DNA of 64,000 nucleotides from Hofstenia miamia (GCA_004352715.1 SCFE01000118.1:464989-528988), one strand, 5' to 3'; counted from the first letter of the stretch, positions 47,777 to 62,409 are shown. Program-made: numbers and translations. The notes: generated by a model from the sequence alone, not told the origin.

Positions 47777-48368
47777 AGTAGAGAATTGCATAACAGTGAA
47801 GATTGCTCGAAAAAGCTGTAGAGCATCTAAGGCAATCCTTAAGACGCTCAGATAATTTTCACCATGTTCAAATTGATTACATGTGTTGTATTAATTAAAA
47901 TGAGCTAACTTTGACAAATGGCCTTAGTCCAGTTCAAAGTGACTGAATTCAGGTAAAATTTACAGTATAAAATTTGGATAATTTTAAATACTCCAAAGTA
48001 ATTTTTTAAGAAATTATAAAATAAACATTGTTAATCATGTTATCTAATGCTCCAAAAAGTACCATTTTCAAGATAAACTTTTATATATTACAATAGATTT
48101 AGAAAAAGTAAAGTTCGTATGGACTTTTAAACATGACTGCCTTTAACCGATTAATTCCTGCGTGTTCACTTTTCAATATGTATCTCTTTCTGTTACCAAG
48201 AGGCCGAGGATTCCAACAAATCTTAAGAATACTTCGGTTTTTACATCAGTAACAAGAGAGTTCAATTAAATTATTAATTTTTACAGGGCGCATTTATGTG
48301 GCATTAACTTAAACCGCATGTAATGTAATAGCAAGTATTAAAACAAAAGTAACTGTTCTGACTGCACA

Positions 48369-48474
48369 CCGGTCTGATACTTGATACGGTATAGAAGGCG
48401 TTTATAAGCTTCGCACAACCCCCGGTCTGATACTTGATACGGTATAGAAGGCGTTTATAAGCTTCGCACAACCC
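48369..48474. repeat. 53-bp perfect tandem duplication
   Basis: Two adjoining identical units start CCGGTCTGATACTTG at 48369 and 48422. On the minus strand the first unit met (GLCEAYKRLLYRIKYQTG) follows TTTTTGTGTGCAG, which looks like a splice acceptor; since 53 is not a multiple of three, the second unit is read in another frame. Whether this was ever coding is unknown. Confidence 0.9.
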
Positions 48475-51400
48475 TGCACACAAAAATGTGCAAAACTTTC
48501 TTGTCTCATTGATGTCAATACATGTACCATTTTCACGTGCAAGAAGAAATAGAAATTGGTAGAAAATCGAGATCAAGTCAGCCTAATTTTAATTAATGCC
48601 AATTCATCCTACCTCAGGCCAAAAAATTTTTTGGATTGCTAGACCAAATTCTGGAAGACCATATGACATTATTGTAATAATTCAAAATGTAAAATTAATA
48701 TTTTCAAATCGTTTCATATAAATTATATCACATCCACTCCATTTGGATTGATTTGTGTGCACTCTTGCTTAATAATACTCCGTTTTTTCCAATACATCGG
48801 CCTAAGCCCGGCTTTCCCTGCCCTCCTTTACGATGTTCTATCTTGTTCTACCTTGCTATGCCCTGTTTGCCAAAATCCATTTCTGTTTGCAGGTAGAACA
48901 AACAACTCCAATAGGTCAATGAATATTCTATAGTACTCTATAAGATAAATAGGGTTTCGAATGCTCTCAAATTAATGAATTTAGCAAGTCTAATACCTCA
49001 AGTTAAATTGGTTTAGAGAGTTGTTTTCTAAGCTATCCTATTAGAAATCCACAAATAGAGTGTCATTAAATAATATTTCTAAAACAAATTGATCAAATTG
49101 GTGAAATTCTTTAAAACTTGCCTTAAATTTTTTGGAAATCGACATAACAACACATCTTTCAGACTTACTCTTCTTAAGAAAAAAAGTAGCAGTGTTTGAT
49201 ACAGTGCTGCAAAATAGGCACGAATTCTGTAGTCAAAGCATTTCTAATTCTCCAGAGTTATAGCTTCAGGTTATATGTTGAAAAAGAAAACACTTTTGTG
49301 GATCAAATGACGCGAAGTTGCAGCACCAAAGTTGCTACAAAAGCTGGCCAGCTGCTGTATTTGTTAATATGCTATATATGGCATCTATAAATGCCAAGGA
49401 TTTTGAAAAAAAAATTTCATACTTCAGTTTACGGAGCAGCTCTGACAGACGCATGTCCATGAAAATGCATGTCAAAGCAACCCAAGAAATGAGGTCGGTA
49501 TTTCTCTAAAAATGTGCAATTTACACCGAATTTAGAGAAAAGGTTCATATGTTGAACAAGCCATTGCAATAATAAGACCAGTATACCTTATGGCGTTTTT
49601 AAGAGCCGAAAATGTGGAAACTGGAACTTTTAAGTGTGCAGATGCGCATATGCAATAGCAATGCCTGCATGTATTTGAAACTTAAGTAGAAACCAAGCTT
49701 ATTTTATTTTCTGATACCTTTATTTCATTTTGCACCCTTATTTTGAAGGTGGCCAATTTTGATCACTTCTGGCATTTAAGGAGTATCGAATTTTCAAGCT
49801 TTCTAGTGTTAAGTCAATAATTTTACAAAGAAATATACCATCAAATTTCATAAATTTCTAGGAAGTTTTGTTAATACTTAACTACTCTACTCTAACAAAA
49901 CAATCGGCGATCAGACTTCGCAAATGGTTGCTGCAAGTACCTATGCAATAACTTAGACTTTAAATTAGCCTTTATTTTTTCACTGTGTACTTAAATGACG
50001 TCTGAATGCTTCTTTCAGTATTTATTCAACTAATATCTATAGCACATAAATATGTTTGTGTAATAATGCACTTAAAAGTTAAAAGTTTAAAGAATATTTA
50101 ATTGAAATTTTATTACATTAAACAGTCTACTCATCAGTAATATTTTGAAATTACGTTACGTTTTTTGTTAATTTGCATGTATCGTATAACTCTAATTTTG
50201 ATAACACAGCTTTTATTTTAAGTCCTACAAAACATCTACAATTCCCACATTTGTTGATGATTTTGTGAAAGAATTTACTACAATAATATTGTTCCCAATT
50301 TTATTTTTACTTCAGTCAGGCATTTAATATAATTACTTCAAACATTTTCATGAAACGAAAAAGGTGTATTACACCAGAAAATATTTTAAGATATTATTTG
50401 ACCGCTTTTTTTCAAATAATAAATACTCATTTTGATTCCTATGACATCTTTGACATTAACTAATTCATTTGTATATGGCTTACCATCGTTTATATTCAAT
50501 TAGAAAATAATCTTCACGAGTATACCATTTTTTGCGTTACATGCTATACAAACTTCACAAATCTGTAAGTGCCTTGCATAATCAACTTGGTTTTTTGAAA
50601 AAAATATTTCCAGTTTCAAAGTGAAAAAATTCTTCCTTTATCCTACATGTATGTCAAGTTCCTAAATCTGATTTGAAGGAAATAATAAATTACTTTTCAC
50701 TCATTCCTTAGTGAATCTAGGATCTCCGCATTAGTTATTGAATCACCTTTCTATTGTTCAATCATGTGATTATATGCACAACATTTTGAATCCATTTTCG
50801 TTTCCAATGATGCCTTAAAACGGCTGCCACGTGCACTAAGCACCTTGGCTAAAATAATTCGTGATTGAGAAGTAAATAAATCACAGTTAATTGCTCTTAG
50901 CTTAAGGTTTATGAGGTTGAACACATTTTTTGATTTGTGATGATATGTGACAGCGGATAAAATTGTGCCTTCGAAACCAGTGAGCATTTTAATCAACGGG
51001 CTTGCAGTTCTCTGAGTTTTTTAGCATGACATCCCAAGGACACATTTGTGTAGCACAACAAGCACAACACACCACAGTAAAACCCGAGGCCTGAACTTCA
51101 TAAAACCCATAAATCTTTTTAACTATATTAAGATCACAAAAGTTTCGCCATTTTTGCATCAATTCTTGAACGGGTGAAATTCTAACAATATGAAATTTTA
51201 TAGCCACTACAACAGCTTTTGTGTTAAATTTCTTTTTAAGGAAGGAAAATAATATGAACAGAATTTAAAGAAATTGAAAATTGTTTGGTTTATATTTAAA
51301 TTTGTATATCCTCCGGACATTAGCATTTTCGGTGATCTGGTGTAGTTTAAGTAATAATTATATTTGAATTAGTATTCTATGGAAACCGAATTTTAATGTC

Positions 51401-52059
51401 TTTGTCCCACTTGGTTCCATTTTATTTGGTCTAGTTCCATGGTCAAAGGTAAATCAAAGGCATAACTTCAGTTTGGTCAAAATTGGCAAAAACTATAAGC
51501 TTTATCACTAAATGATTTCCAGTTCCACTAACAGTCAAACTGAAATATTTAATCTCAAGATTCAACGCCTTTGGGACTAAGACCATTAAATCTTATAGGA
51601 GTGAATGGAGGACAGAACCATAGTAGGCCTGCGGACCTTTTATCAAGTATAATTAAATGGAAGCAACTAGAAAAATTCGAAATGTAATTTCAAATACTCG
51701 TCATCAAATGAAACCAAATTTGATTTCCATTGTATTGCAACCAAAAGAAAGTAACAAATTAACAAAGGTGGGAAGCCCAAGTGTTTACCGAAATTCAGAT
51801 TTAAGATTTTCAGTCAAACCTTGGGCTCACTAGAGCTAGGTAAAGACAATTGACGAAAAATGAGCCTATTCAATTCAAGTCCTCTAAGAGTTCAATAATA
51901 TGCACGGCAGTAAAAATAGCCCAATTCATTCGTGTCAACATCTCTTCTAAAGCTGTAGTAGCTTAAATGTATTAAAAGTTTTTACACCTGTGGAATAGCT
52001 AAAACTAAAGCGCTGTGTGATATCTGGTTTATTTATGATTTTTTGAAAATTTACACTTT

Positions 52060-52175
52060 GTGCATAAATTTAAGCAACCTGGCGTCCATCTTTGTTAGTT
52101 TTTGAGATATCGGCATTTAAAAAATATTTTGAGAACCATAAAAAAATACAAAAAATTTCTGTTTAAGGTTAAGAT
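52060..52175 (+). repeat. Diverged repeat, partner of 44660-44775
   Basis: Shares TAGTTTTTGAGATATC, followed by GCATTTAAA and TTAAGGTTA. Confidence 0.4.
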
Positions 52176-53329
52176 ATTTAAGTCAATGAAATGGATTCAC
52201 AAAAAGTATCTTAAGCAACGTATTTTACAAGAATATTCTAAGATCACATTCATACTATTAACACAACTATTGGAATTTGAATTCCTTTATTAATAAATAA
52301 AGTTTGGATTAAGCAGAAATTTATTTAATGCAACTCGAGAAATATTATAAATTGGGGTAATTGATGTACTTTCTTATCAGGCATACCTTGAATCTCCTTT
52401 CAATCTTAATTAGATGCAAAGCAAGTGAAATTATCTAACAAGAGTGAAGAATATTTAATATCAGCTTGAAATTCAAAAATTAGTAAATTTCAAATTATAT
52501 TACGCTATACATACGAAATACATTTTTGCAATTCATTTGTTGAAATTGACTTAAAATTGTCGCAATCAAGATATTTCTGAACATTTATAATGGCATTAAG
52601 GCTATTGTAATTCTTTAATTTCTTCCTACTCAAATCTAATTATAGAATGTCTTTAGTGAAATAAGAATATAAACTATTCAAAAAGAAAAAACTTTGTTAA
52701 AGAATTTTCACACCTTAATTGTTAAAAATGTCATCGCGAATTATCAACCAATTAATCCATTTAAAATAACGTAGATGTTTGTTAATTTTTGGGACAGTTC
52801 TTTATGTGACTACCTTGAAGTGAAAAACTTTAAGAATAAGTAAACAAATTAAATCCTGCTGATTTCAACTATTTCGTCGTGATTTAGTATTTGTTGACTT
52901 CCATTTATTCACAATTAATATCTTAGGATTAAATCTTCGTTTCACTTTCTGTTGAGATTTCATCATAAAACTTAAGAAGTATTTAAATGTAATTGAGTGC
53001 AAAAAGGATAAGCACGAATCTCCAAATAAAAACAAGGAGTAGATCCATGGTATTTAGAGGGGGGAAGGTTTCACAATAATTTAAAGAGCAACGTCAAAAA
53101 AATTGGCAAAACATTACAAGTCATCTAGCAAGGTCCGGAATAGTCCTAGATATATCTGTAGTGTTTATTATCATGTGATTCATTTATATACACATATAAT
53201 ATTGAATTTCCAAAAGCACATTATAAATAAAAGTAGATTATATATTTTGCTCTTAGAGGCCTGATAGGTATGCAAAATCATAGTAGCCAATGAATATTCT
53301 ATACATATAAGGAAAGAAAATGAGAACAA

Positions 53330-53572
53330 TTAGCAAGTAAATAAACGGCGCCTATTTCTCGTCGCATATTCCTTCATAACTTCTTCACAATCAATTTTCA
53401 TGTCATGATGAATATTAAGCAGGGCTAACTTTGCAAGTCTATTATCTGTCATATTTGAACGTAAATACGATTTAGTACACCGAGGAAATGAAAAGGACTG
53501 TTCAGCATCAGAACTCCGTTCAGCTTAAATGAAACCAATCGTAAGAAGGTTTCTAATACACGGAAACTCTGC
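53330..53572 (-). pseudogene. hAT (ZMYM1/TTF-like) C-terminal fragment
   Basis: The minus-strand frame reads FPCIRNLLTIGFI, a stop, then AERSSDAEQSFSFPRCTKSY and LRSNMTDNRLAKLALLNIHH, ending MKEYATRNRRRLFTC and a stop at 53330. The segment LRSxMxxxRLxxLALLNIH with a preceding SFS is characteristic of the dimerisation domain of hAT transposases of the type often annotated as zinc finger MYM-type protein 1-like. Upstream catalytic parts were not found. With one internal stop and no partner domains it is a relic, distinct in sequence from the copies at 31532 and 47532. Confidence 0.75.
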
Positions 53573-56500
53573 CTGATTAGTGCACATTAGTTAGTCCTCC
53601 AAGCTAGAGACGTGTTGGACCATTTTCATTTGCATTCTTGCTATTCAATACATAAAGAGGTAGGGAAAGGTAAATCGGCTATCCAAAAAGGAATTCTAAT
53701 AAGTAATTAAGTTAGATAAATTTAGGACACTTCTAAGGAGATAAACAAATTCGGTAGTTTTCTTTAAAAATGGCACTCGGCCAAAAAGGGCGTGGTTCGA
53801 ATATTTTAGTTTTTTAGCAATACTAAATTTTAAAAGGAATGTAGTGTATTATTGTAACAAAGTATGCTATGCTTATAGAGTATAAGATTTTTGTAAAATA
53901 TTTAATAAGCCCCACGTTTATTTAAAGATGGCTTTATAAATAAATTTTGTTTTTCAAATTGAACTTAGGACAATTTATGGAAACAATTTTTTTACGATGT
54001 CACAATGCAAAGAGTGTACTTTAACAGGTATATATGAAACGCAGCCTCAGTTTGTATATTGATAAAATACTACAAAAATTATAATATTGAACTTATTTAG
54101 GTGCCCATAAACTATAAAATATCACACATAAGCGTACAGAAAATGACATGACGAAACTAATCGCTTCAGGTATTATGATGGGCACGATCAAATTAAAATA
54201 ATCGTAATTGAAAAAGTACTTCATTTTAAGAAACTGTTGTCATTAACTTTCCTTGTCCGCAATTGTGTTGGACAGGTATGCTTCTCGAATAACCCAACCC
54301 CTGGTAAAATTGTATTACTTCAAATATATAAAGAATAGTTTCACACATTCATTTCACTATTTTTGGTATATTGTGTATTACGCATTAGTCATCCTACAAG
54401 TGAAGAAACTCTAATAAAATAATTTTTGATAACTAGATCCTGGTAAATAATTAATTTCAAAATATTTTACCAGCTGCAACTGTTAAGCCACACATGGAGT
54501 GGCACGCACAACAATTAAAATACATATAAAATCTATTAAAGATTTAATAGGTTTTCATGGAACAATAACTTTTAATAACTTCTAATAAAATTTTTCCCAT
54601 TAATTACCGGATTACAATTTTCACGATAATTAGACGTAGAAATCAGGTGAACTGTAATCAGAAGTACACGGTATCTCTTAATCTGATAGATCACAATTCT
54701 CTAATCTTATAAAATATGTTTATTCTCTGGCATAATAGGGGCGTTTTAACGATACTGGAATAGCGTAATTAACTTATGAGGTCATGAGCTGATTAAGGAT
54801 GCAATTACCGTATGTGAAATTAATATTTTAATGAAGTAATTTTAAAAATTCAGTAAAAAAATTATTGCAGTGTTGTGCTTAAATAGTTGTTTGTTTTTGA
54901 ATTTGTTCCATTTAATGCCTAATTAAATACATTTTTTTTAAATTTAGTTTATGCAAAACAAGTTATAAATCATTGAAAGATAGAAATATTGAGCTTCCTT
55001 TAATATTTCTTTTGAAAATCTTGATAGCATTCTTAAGGTGTATTTACTTTTTTTAGAATTAGCAGTCCTAAAACAATTTTTTTAAAATTAGAGTTTAACT
55101 GTTACTGTAATTTTATAAAACTTCATTATCAAATGATTCATAACCTATGAAAATACCTGAACATAAATATGTGGAAGGAAGCACACGTAATAAGGTCTAC
55201 ACTCAAGAACTGGATTGATCAATATTGACTATTTTTCCAACTTATAACGTATAGTAATTATTAAATTGCATCAAATTATGAATGGTTAAATTGTTAACAA
55301 AAATTGTTACTAGTTGAGTGCTTTTTATTTTCCCTAAGGACTATTGTCGACCGGTATGTATTGGATTTTCCGTCACAAAGCATACCTTTTTTGGTGATAA
55401 AGTTGAGTGAACAATTACCATTTCAACCATCTACAAACTTGCAAAATATTGCAAAGATAAATCTCGAAAAGAAATTTCAGAGTATTTTAAATTGCCTTGC
55501 AAGGATTATATTTTTAAATGGAACCCTTAAGGGATCATTGCCACATGTCGCCCCTGTCTAGGCCAAATGCTGTAGTTTTATAATCAGAAAACAATGGTTA
55601 GACCAATGCTTGAAATTTCCGGGTAAATACAAAATCTAGGTTTTAAATAATTCAAATGAGACATTGACAGGATTTAATGATAATCGAATCAGAGAAAGAT
55701 ATTAATTCAATTCAGGCTGTTCCAACACAAAAGTCAATGGAATAATTGGCATTCATTAATGAAACTATTGTTAAACTAACATTTGTTAGTAATAATAACA
55801 CACTTATCTGATTGAATGAAAATACTTACTTTTTATTAATGTCGAATGCGAAGACTCAAACAATACGCTTCAAATTGAAAAGTTTAGTATACCTAAGGAT
55901 GGGAAACATTTTCAATTGGAAAATTTATCAATATTGCTTAATACATTATATGTTTAGCATCTTAGAAACAAAATCAAATGTGTACTTGGAATTTTGATAA
56001 AAAGTCAAACTGAATCATCGAAAATAAATGGATATTTTAAGTTTTTGATCCCAATTGACTAGTTTTCTCAATATAATGAATTTATAAAGTCAAGCTTAAT
56101 ATTCAATATTTTTGATTATGGAATTTTCGACATTGTTAATCTGAATAGAAGTAAATTAGTTGAAGATCTATTTTAACTTTGATTTGCGATCCTTTCTCAA
56201 TCAATCGTGTGATTCACAAAGGAAATCACCTGACCACATCATAATGCAATAAATTCGAACTTTGAAATAACAAAAATCTTAGTGAATGAAGTTTTACATG
56301 GGATTGCAAAAGTTGCGGGAATTCTAGTTTCGTAAACCATAAGCACGTAAAAGGCTGTATGGTGTTGTTTTTATTCAGAAAAATTGGATAAGTACGATTC
56401 AGTATTCAGAACATGCATGTTTCAGGAGTTGTTTAACATGGCAACCTGCAGAGTCGGGCACAGCAGGTGAAAGACTCTTTTCTGCTTGCAATATAAACTT

Positions 56501-58524
56501 TACTAATTTGAATATTTTATATCTAAAGACTTAAAAAATCCGCATAAATTGCTTTATATATTCGAATGACTAAGATTATATAGTTTATAAAGATGACAAA
56601 TACACAGAAATAAACGAATATGTGTAAAATATTTCATTGACGATAACCCCAAATACAAGAATTACTCAGAATATTACAATATTATATATATATATATTAT
56701 ATATATATATTATATATATATATATATATATATTACGTTGAATTCATTTTGCAAACTTAAACAATCCATACTTTAATGATCAAAATTATAAATAATGAAT
56801 TAATATTTTATTCCTTTGTTGTTTTTAGGTTACCAATATGTAGGTACCATATTTCAAATCCTGTCAACAATTGATGACGTTGACGCTCACAAAACATCTG
56901 GTTACTGAGTAATAAATCAAGATCTACGTGAAGTGTAGACAATATTTTTTTTACGTTTGATTCCTTCACAATGACTTATTAAACTTGTTCTTTTGAACAG
57001 CATAATTAGGTAATGTAACCATAAAAGCTTTAGATGTTAATAAATTATTTTTTCAGATCGAATATGAATAGTTGTTTTTCTAATCATCAAAGACAAATTC
57101 AAGTTTCAGAAAGTATGACGTTTCTGAACAAACAAGTTGAGTATGAATTCTGGACCTCATGAGATTTGTTTTGAAATATATTTGAAATGTGTAAGCAAAA
57201 GAATTCTTCTTTAATGTCATTGATTCTATAAACTGATGATTGCACTTTAGCAGGTTCGATGTGATTCTCAAATAAAATACGATTTACTTGGACATATTCA
57301 AAGGAGAATCTTTAATGTGACTGGCAATGTTACGTTTGGTCTTTTCTACATTTGATAAAGGTTTTAGATTGCTCTTTGTGAGATTCAAACACATTTTCAC
57401 CTGAAATTTAAATTCAAATTTGAGCTTCCAAAAGAGTTGGATTGCATTAAAGCAAGAAAAAAAGATAATGCTTCGTAAATGGGAAAGTTATAGTACTTAG
57501 GTTTTTAAAAATCATTGCACCTTGTATGGTTGTAGTTAGAATAGAAAGTTTATCACTTTCAATCAAAAGTTACATAAAATTGATCAGAATCTAAAAAGAA
57601 TTTATGTAAACGCAAATTCTGGAAAAATTATTGTAATGGTTTTGTTAAATAACCAATTTTGTCATCGAATATTGTTGATAGACTAGGTTCTTACGCTTAG
57701 CATTCCAACAAAAGTCTATTCCCAGGATAAACTACAAAAATTTGTTCAGACTTACATTTACATGTAATGAAAGTCATAGCAGTTTTAAGAAAGAGCTCTG
57801 CATCACGTGTTTTGACAGCCGGGAAATATTTTGCATAACACTCTTGGAACGGCACGGCTGTCCTGAAAATCAATTCTCGATTTCTTTTTTGTTTCTTACT
57901 ACGTCTATATCTAACACTTATATAAGTTATAATATTTGAAACGCCCTACTCTCTGCAGTAACCCCTTTAATTCTATTTTAAATCAAGAAAATAATTTCTG
58001 TAATATCACTAGTAATATTGAGAAATCGGTGTTTTTCGGAAACACATTACATGACATTTCTTCAAACAAGAATTATACTTTAGATTTTTACCATAATTGG
58101 AAATGTAATGTAATTTCCTTCTAAATTATGCCATTAATTTCTAAATTATTCCTTTAATAATGCCGCTATCTTGTTTTCATGAATTGATTTTTTAAATAAT
58201 TATGACAATGCTAAAAGATAAAAATAGTACTCTTGTATACGTTGAATGCTCTATATATATATATACCAGTTAATATATTGTGCATGCCACCTAACGTGGT
58301 AATCAGTGATTACTACTTAACACTATAACTCCGAACCAGTCATTTGTGACTGATTTTGATGCAATTTTTAAACAACCACTTTCCCACATGTAAATTTTTT
58401 TACAAGTTTTCACCTATATTCACTATTTCTGCTGTAAAGTACGAGTTGATGACCTTTTCGGAAAACAGTAGGATTAGATATGAAAAATCATTAATACTCC
58501 TTAAAATTCGAAAACCGCCCAGTA
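53573..58524. other. A+T-rich noncoding stretch
   Basis: Contains the (TA)n tract at 56691-56733. No gene recognised. Confidence 0.4.
56691..56733. repeat. (TA)n microsatellite
   Basis: TA tract with phase shifts at about 56699 and 56711. Confidence 0.95.
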
Positions 58525-58627
58525 AAATGAAACTTACAAAAATTGCAAATATTTCAAGTATTGTGCAAAAACTTTGCAAAACTTGCAAAATATTTTCAAA
58601 TACTTTTAAGTTCTGTAAGTATTTTTT
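58525..58627 (+). repeat. TTGCAAG-rich arm, left
   Basis: Begins near TGAAACTTACAAAAATTGC and repeats GCAAA/TTCAAG text. Similar in inverse orientation to 61733-61923. Confidence 0.45.
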
Positions 58628-61600
58628 TTTAAATTTTGATCGGTACCTAATAAAGAATAAAACGTTTTTAAGGAGTCTTACATTGATATAAAACTTTATA
58701 AGACGTTTTAATATACACATTATAAGTTTTCTAAACATATTTGTAATACAATTCTACTCAATTGCTGAATGCCATCTAGTGTCAATCGATAATATTGTAA
58801 GGCATTTACTAAACGTTTGTTAAACGATTTTAAACCATTTCTAAATGTCTTCTAAGCCGTATCTAAATTTTTAAGAAGCACATTTTGAAGATTTTCTAAA
58901 CTTCTAAATGTTTAAATTTTTTTAATTAATGTTTAAGAATGTTTTTTAATATTCTATGTATTTCATATTTGTGTGGATATCCAAGTAAATGACACTTGTA
59001 TAACTTGTAAAACATAAAGATACGTACAAGTGTTGTTCAAAGCTTTGAAAACATGCAAGTGCTGGAAGATGTGAAATCTTTTGTTTTGAAAGTCATGTAA
59101 TTAAATTTTTTAAAACAGACTGTTACATTACCTCTAATTATGTGATGCTTGTAATGTTTAAAATGCCAAATCTCCATGATGAGCTTTTTTTAATGTTCTA
59201 ACCTATACTTAGTCGTATTTTCTTGAATAAATTTCAATAAAATCATTGATAAATTATTTAATTTCAGAATCATAAAGTTTTTATTGCCTTCCAAAATAGT
59301 TATTTATAATAAAAAATATAGTTAACTGGAAGTTTGATTTGCATATCATACATATATTCGTGTTCGATCACATCATAGACATTATTCTTATATTTATACG
59401 CACAACATCATCTTCAAAACAAATAGCAAAAAAAACGATTACATGTTCTAAAACTGCGTTTCCCGCGTCAGTCATAGCTAGACATCAAGTACACTTACAG
59501 TCGGCAATGGAATCTTAACACAGTGGATTACTGGAAAATTTATTTACCCCGTATTGAAATTGATAACGCAAAATAGTTTGGACATTGTTATTTGATGAAA
59601 GAAAAATGTGTTTTTGTCAAATTTATAAAGAAGCACAGTTACGGCGAAACTCAACATTTGTTCAACTGGCGGTCTCAAAGATCAAAATGAATCTGCAGCA
59701 GGTTAGTGATTTCTATGAGTTTAAACAGTATTGGCATGCTTATACATGTTTTTGCAAGGTTTTTCTAAATGTTATTTTCCAAATTCTTATAGGGTTGTTC
59801 GATTGCCAAATTACAAGAGCCAATGATCAATATAAAATTAATGTTCCACCTTAATTATTAATTACCAATAAATTATCTTAACGGATATATATATAGCTAA
59901 AAACACTTTTTTATAATTTTTTTTCAAGGAAATCTTGAAAATAAAAAGAAACATCTTGTCTTCACCGGGGAATACATTACAACAATCGCCAGTTTTGCCT
60001 TAAGGTTTTAACCTTAGGCATTGGTTGAGAAACGTGTCAACCTAACCTGAGGTTGGGTTGTTCTGCGGGTTACTCTTAGATGTGTTGGGCCAGGCCGTGT
60101 GTCATTTTATAATTGTTAGGATGGAAGAAAATATCATTTTTGTGGAAAATTTGAAAAATAATTTTTGGAATTTCTACTATCATAAATGACTTTCTACCGA
60201 TTTGTTTAAGTGTATTAAAAGAAACATGTATGTTGATAATTTGATAAATCAGTGCTTGGTAGTATATGCAATTTATCAAAATTTTTGTACCTTGCAGCGG
60301 TTTTAGATAAAAGCAAGACTACATTGTTTTCAAAGTATAAAATGTTTTAGACATCTAAAATTGTTTTGTCCAAATTTACTGCTTGTTAACCGTAGTTCTA
60401 ATACATTTATTACTGAAAAACAACCTCATTTCTCAATTAATATCGACCACTTGTAGATGAAAAAAAATATTTTGACATATATTAAATAGACTACGTAATG
60501 ATGCCAGAAAAACTTGTTTTGTTGCATGAAGACTTCCATATTATGGAAAAATATGGCTTTTTCCTCGAAAATTTTATTTTTAAATCAAGTCTTATCCTGT
60601 AAACAAGTTAAATTTTACCGGATTCCAGCACATATCTACCTGCAACAGTAACAAGACAGTATCAATTTGTATAAAATGTAAACAGCCAGGCAGGGTCTTA
60701 GTATCACATATGCGAACTGCTATGTAGTGATTTGAACATGATTTTTCGTTTGTTTCACAACTAAAAAAATACTTGAAAGATATATAAAATAGTCAGAAAA
60801 ATGCATTCCACAATGCAATGCAAAATTTTATTAGAACTTGAGTCAATTAACACATTTGGTCCTTCTAGGTATAAGTGAAAAGGAAAATTTTCTAGAGTAG
60901 TTCTTGTAAGTAGTTAAGTTTCACATGAATGATGCACATGCAAAAATATTAAAGTAAGAAAATTTCAGAAAATTCTATTGTAAATTAATTGTATGCCAGT
61001 AATGAACATTTTCTAAATGGGTCAATTCACTCATTACTATACTAGTTTTTAGTTAGATTTCATATCATTGTAATGGAAATTTTACGAATGGTCAATGTCA
61101 ATATTTCTGAAGCTTCTGAGTGCATTCACGTAATTGTGAATGTTTTAGCTAATAGTTAGTGTTTGTGTAGTTCAATAACAAATTATCGTATTTTCAAAAA
61201 TTGGCATTATTCACATAACGCCAAAAATGAGTATGTGTGTAGTTCGAAGCCTATGATTAAAATATTCAAGGGTTATAGTGCAAGTCATGCATTAATTCTG
61301 TTTGAGATTAATTACAACTCAATATTTTTTAAGCCATAAATAAGGCGGTCTTTTTTCAATATTTCAATTTAAGCTTTGCTTTTATAAGATATAATATACT
61401 TAGAACTTAAAAATTATTGAAAATACCCGACGTGCTCACTAAATCGAATCATCAAATAAATTTATTCATTTGTATATTAATAATTCATATCTTAGAATCC
61501 CAAAGATTACTAGGCATGGGAACCGGCACGTCTTGCTATTAGCTGTCTTCAGATGATCGCCTGCATAAATGAGGTTCTGGTAAGTTTTAGATTTTCATTA

Positions 61601-61732
61601 TATATTTAGGTATTAGACACTCTTCAAAAGAATGAAAACTCAATAATAAGACAAGACATTTGCTTATTTTCGATTTTGTAAATGATATTTGAATGTTTTG
61701 CTCCGAATTTTATTGAATAGTAATATAAATAT
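58628..61732. other. A+T-rich noncoding stretch
   Basis: No gene recognised between the two TTGCAAG-rich arms. An imperfect palindrome GCCTTAAGGTTTTAACCTTA lies at about 59996-60018. Confidence 0.4.
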
Positions 61733-61923
61733 AACTTGCAAATCTTGCAGATACTTCTATAACTTTCAAAATTTTGCACAAATACTTTAAAAGTTTTTGT
61801 GTAATACTTGCAAATGTAGCGCAAGTATACCACAAAAACTTGCAATTCTTGCAGATAATTTGTAAAACATGCAAAAATTTTTATACTTTGCAAGTTTTTG
61901 CAAGTTTCAGTTTGTGAGCAGGG
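61733..61923 (-). repeat. TTGCAAG-rich arm, right (inverted)
   Basis: Read on the minus strand it begins CCCTGCTCACAAACTGAAAC, then repeats TTGCAAA, TTGCAAG and TGCAAG. Internal repetition is dense, as in a MITE arm or minisatellite. Confidence 0.5.
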
Positions 61924-62404
61924 TTAAATATTTCACGCATGCGTTTGTGTAGTTAAATTTATGTAGTAATATACTTTATATTGAACATGTATATGACAGT
62001 TTTGATTGTTTTAGTTAAAAATTAATGGCAAGAGAAGCAGCAAAGCGGGCAATAATATTTGTACAAAGGGCCAAGCTGTTGTGTGTGGGTAGCATAGCAA
62101 AAGTGAAAAACGCATTGTTGTGATTTGTAATGAATGTCAATGAATGCTTATTAAATATGAATCTGAATTCTAATATAAATCTCACGGTAATAAATGCTAG
62201 TTGTATTAAATTTTGGAGTGCTAGTGTTAAACAATTTTTTAATTTAAGCTTTAAGTTTAATGATGAATTTTTTAATCAACAGTAAATCATTTTAATTTTA
62301 ATGGTCATTTTTTGGCAAGCAATGTTAGAATTTTGCACTTATTGCATTTAGAGATACACAGCAACAATCATAATTCAAATCTTAAAGCACATATATCACT
62401 TATT
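61924..62404. other. A+T-rich noncoding stretch
   Basis: Upstream of the LINE fragment. A 26-codon frame at about 62023-62123 is too short to support. Confidence 0.4.
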
Positions 62405-62409
62405 TTAAG

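Larger units (their letters stand above)
47785..53329. other. A+T-rich noncoding stretch
   Basis: About 5.5 kb. Contains the 53-bp tandem duplication at 48369 and a repeat at about 52060. Short minus-strand frames at 50751-51207 lack known motifs. Confidence 0.4.

Noticed and set aside
58300-58345. TTAACACTATAACTCCG followed by a small palindrome, resembling a piggyBac-type end
   Set aside because: No matching opposite end flanked by TTAA was located.
60039-60048. AACCTAACCT resembling arthropod telomere repeat (TTAGG)n
   Set aside because: Only two units, within unrelated sequence.
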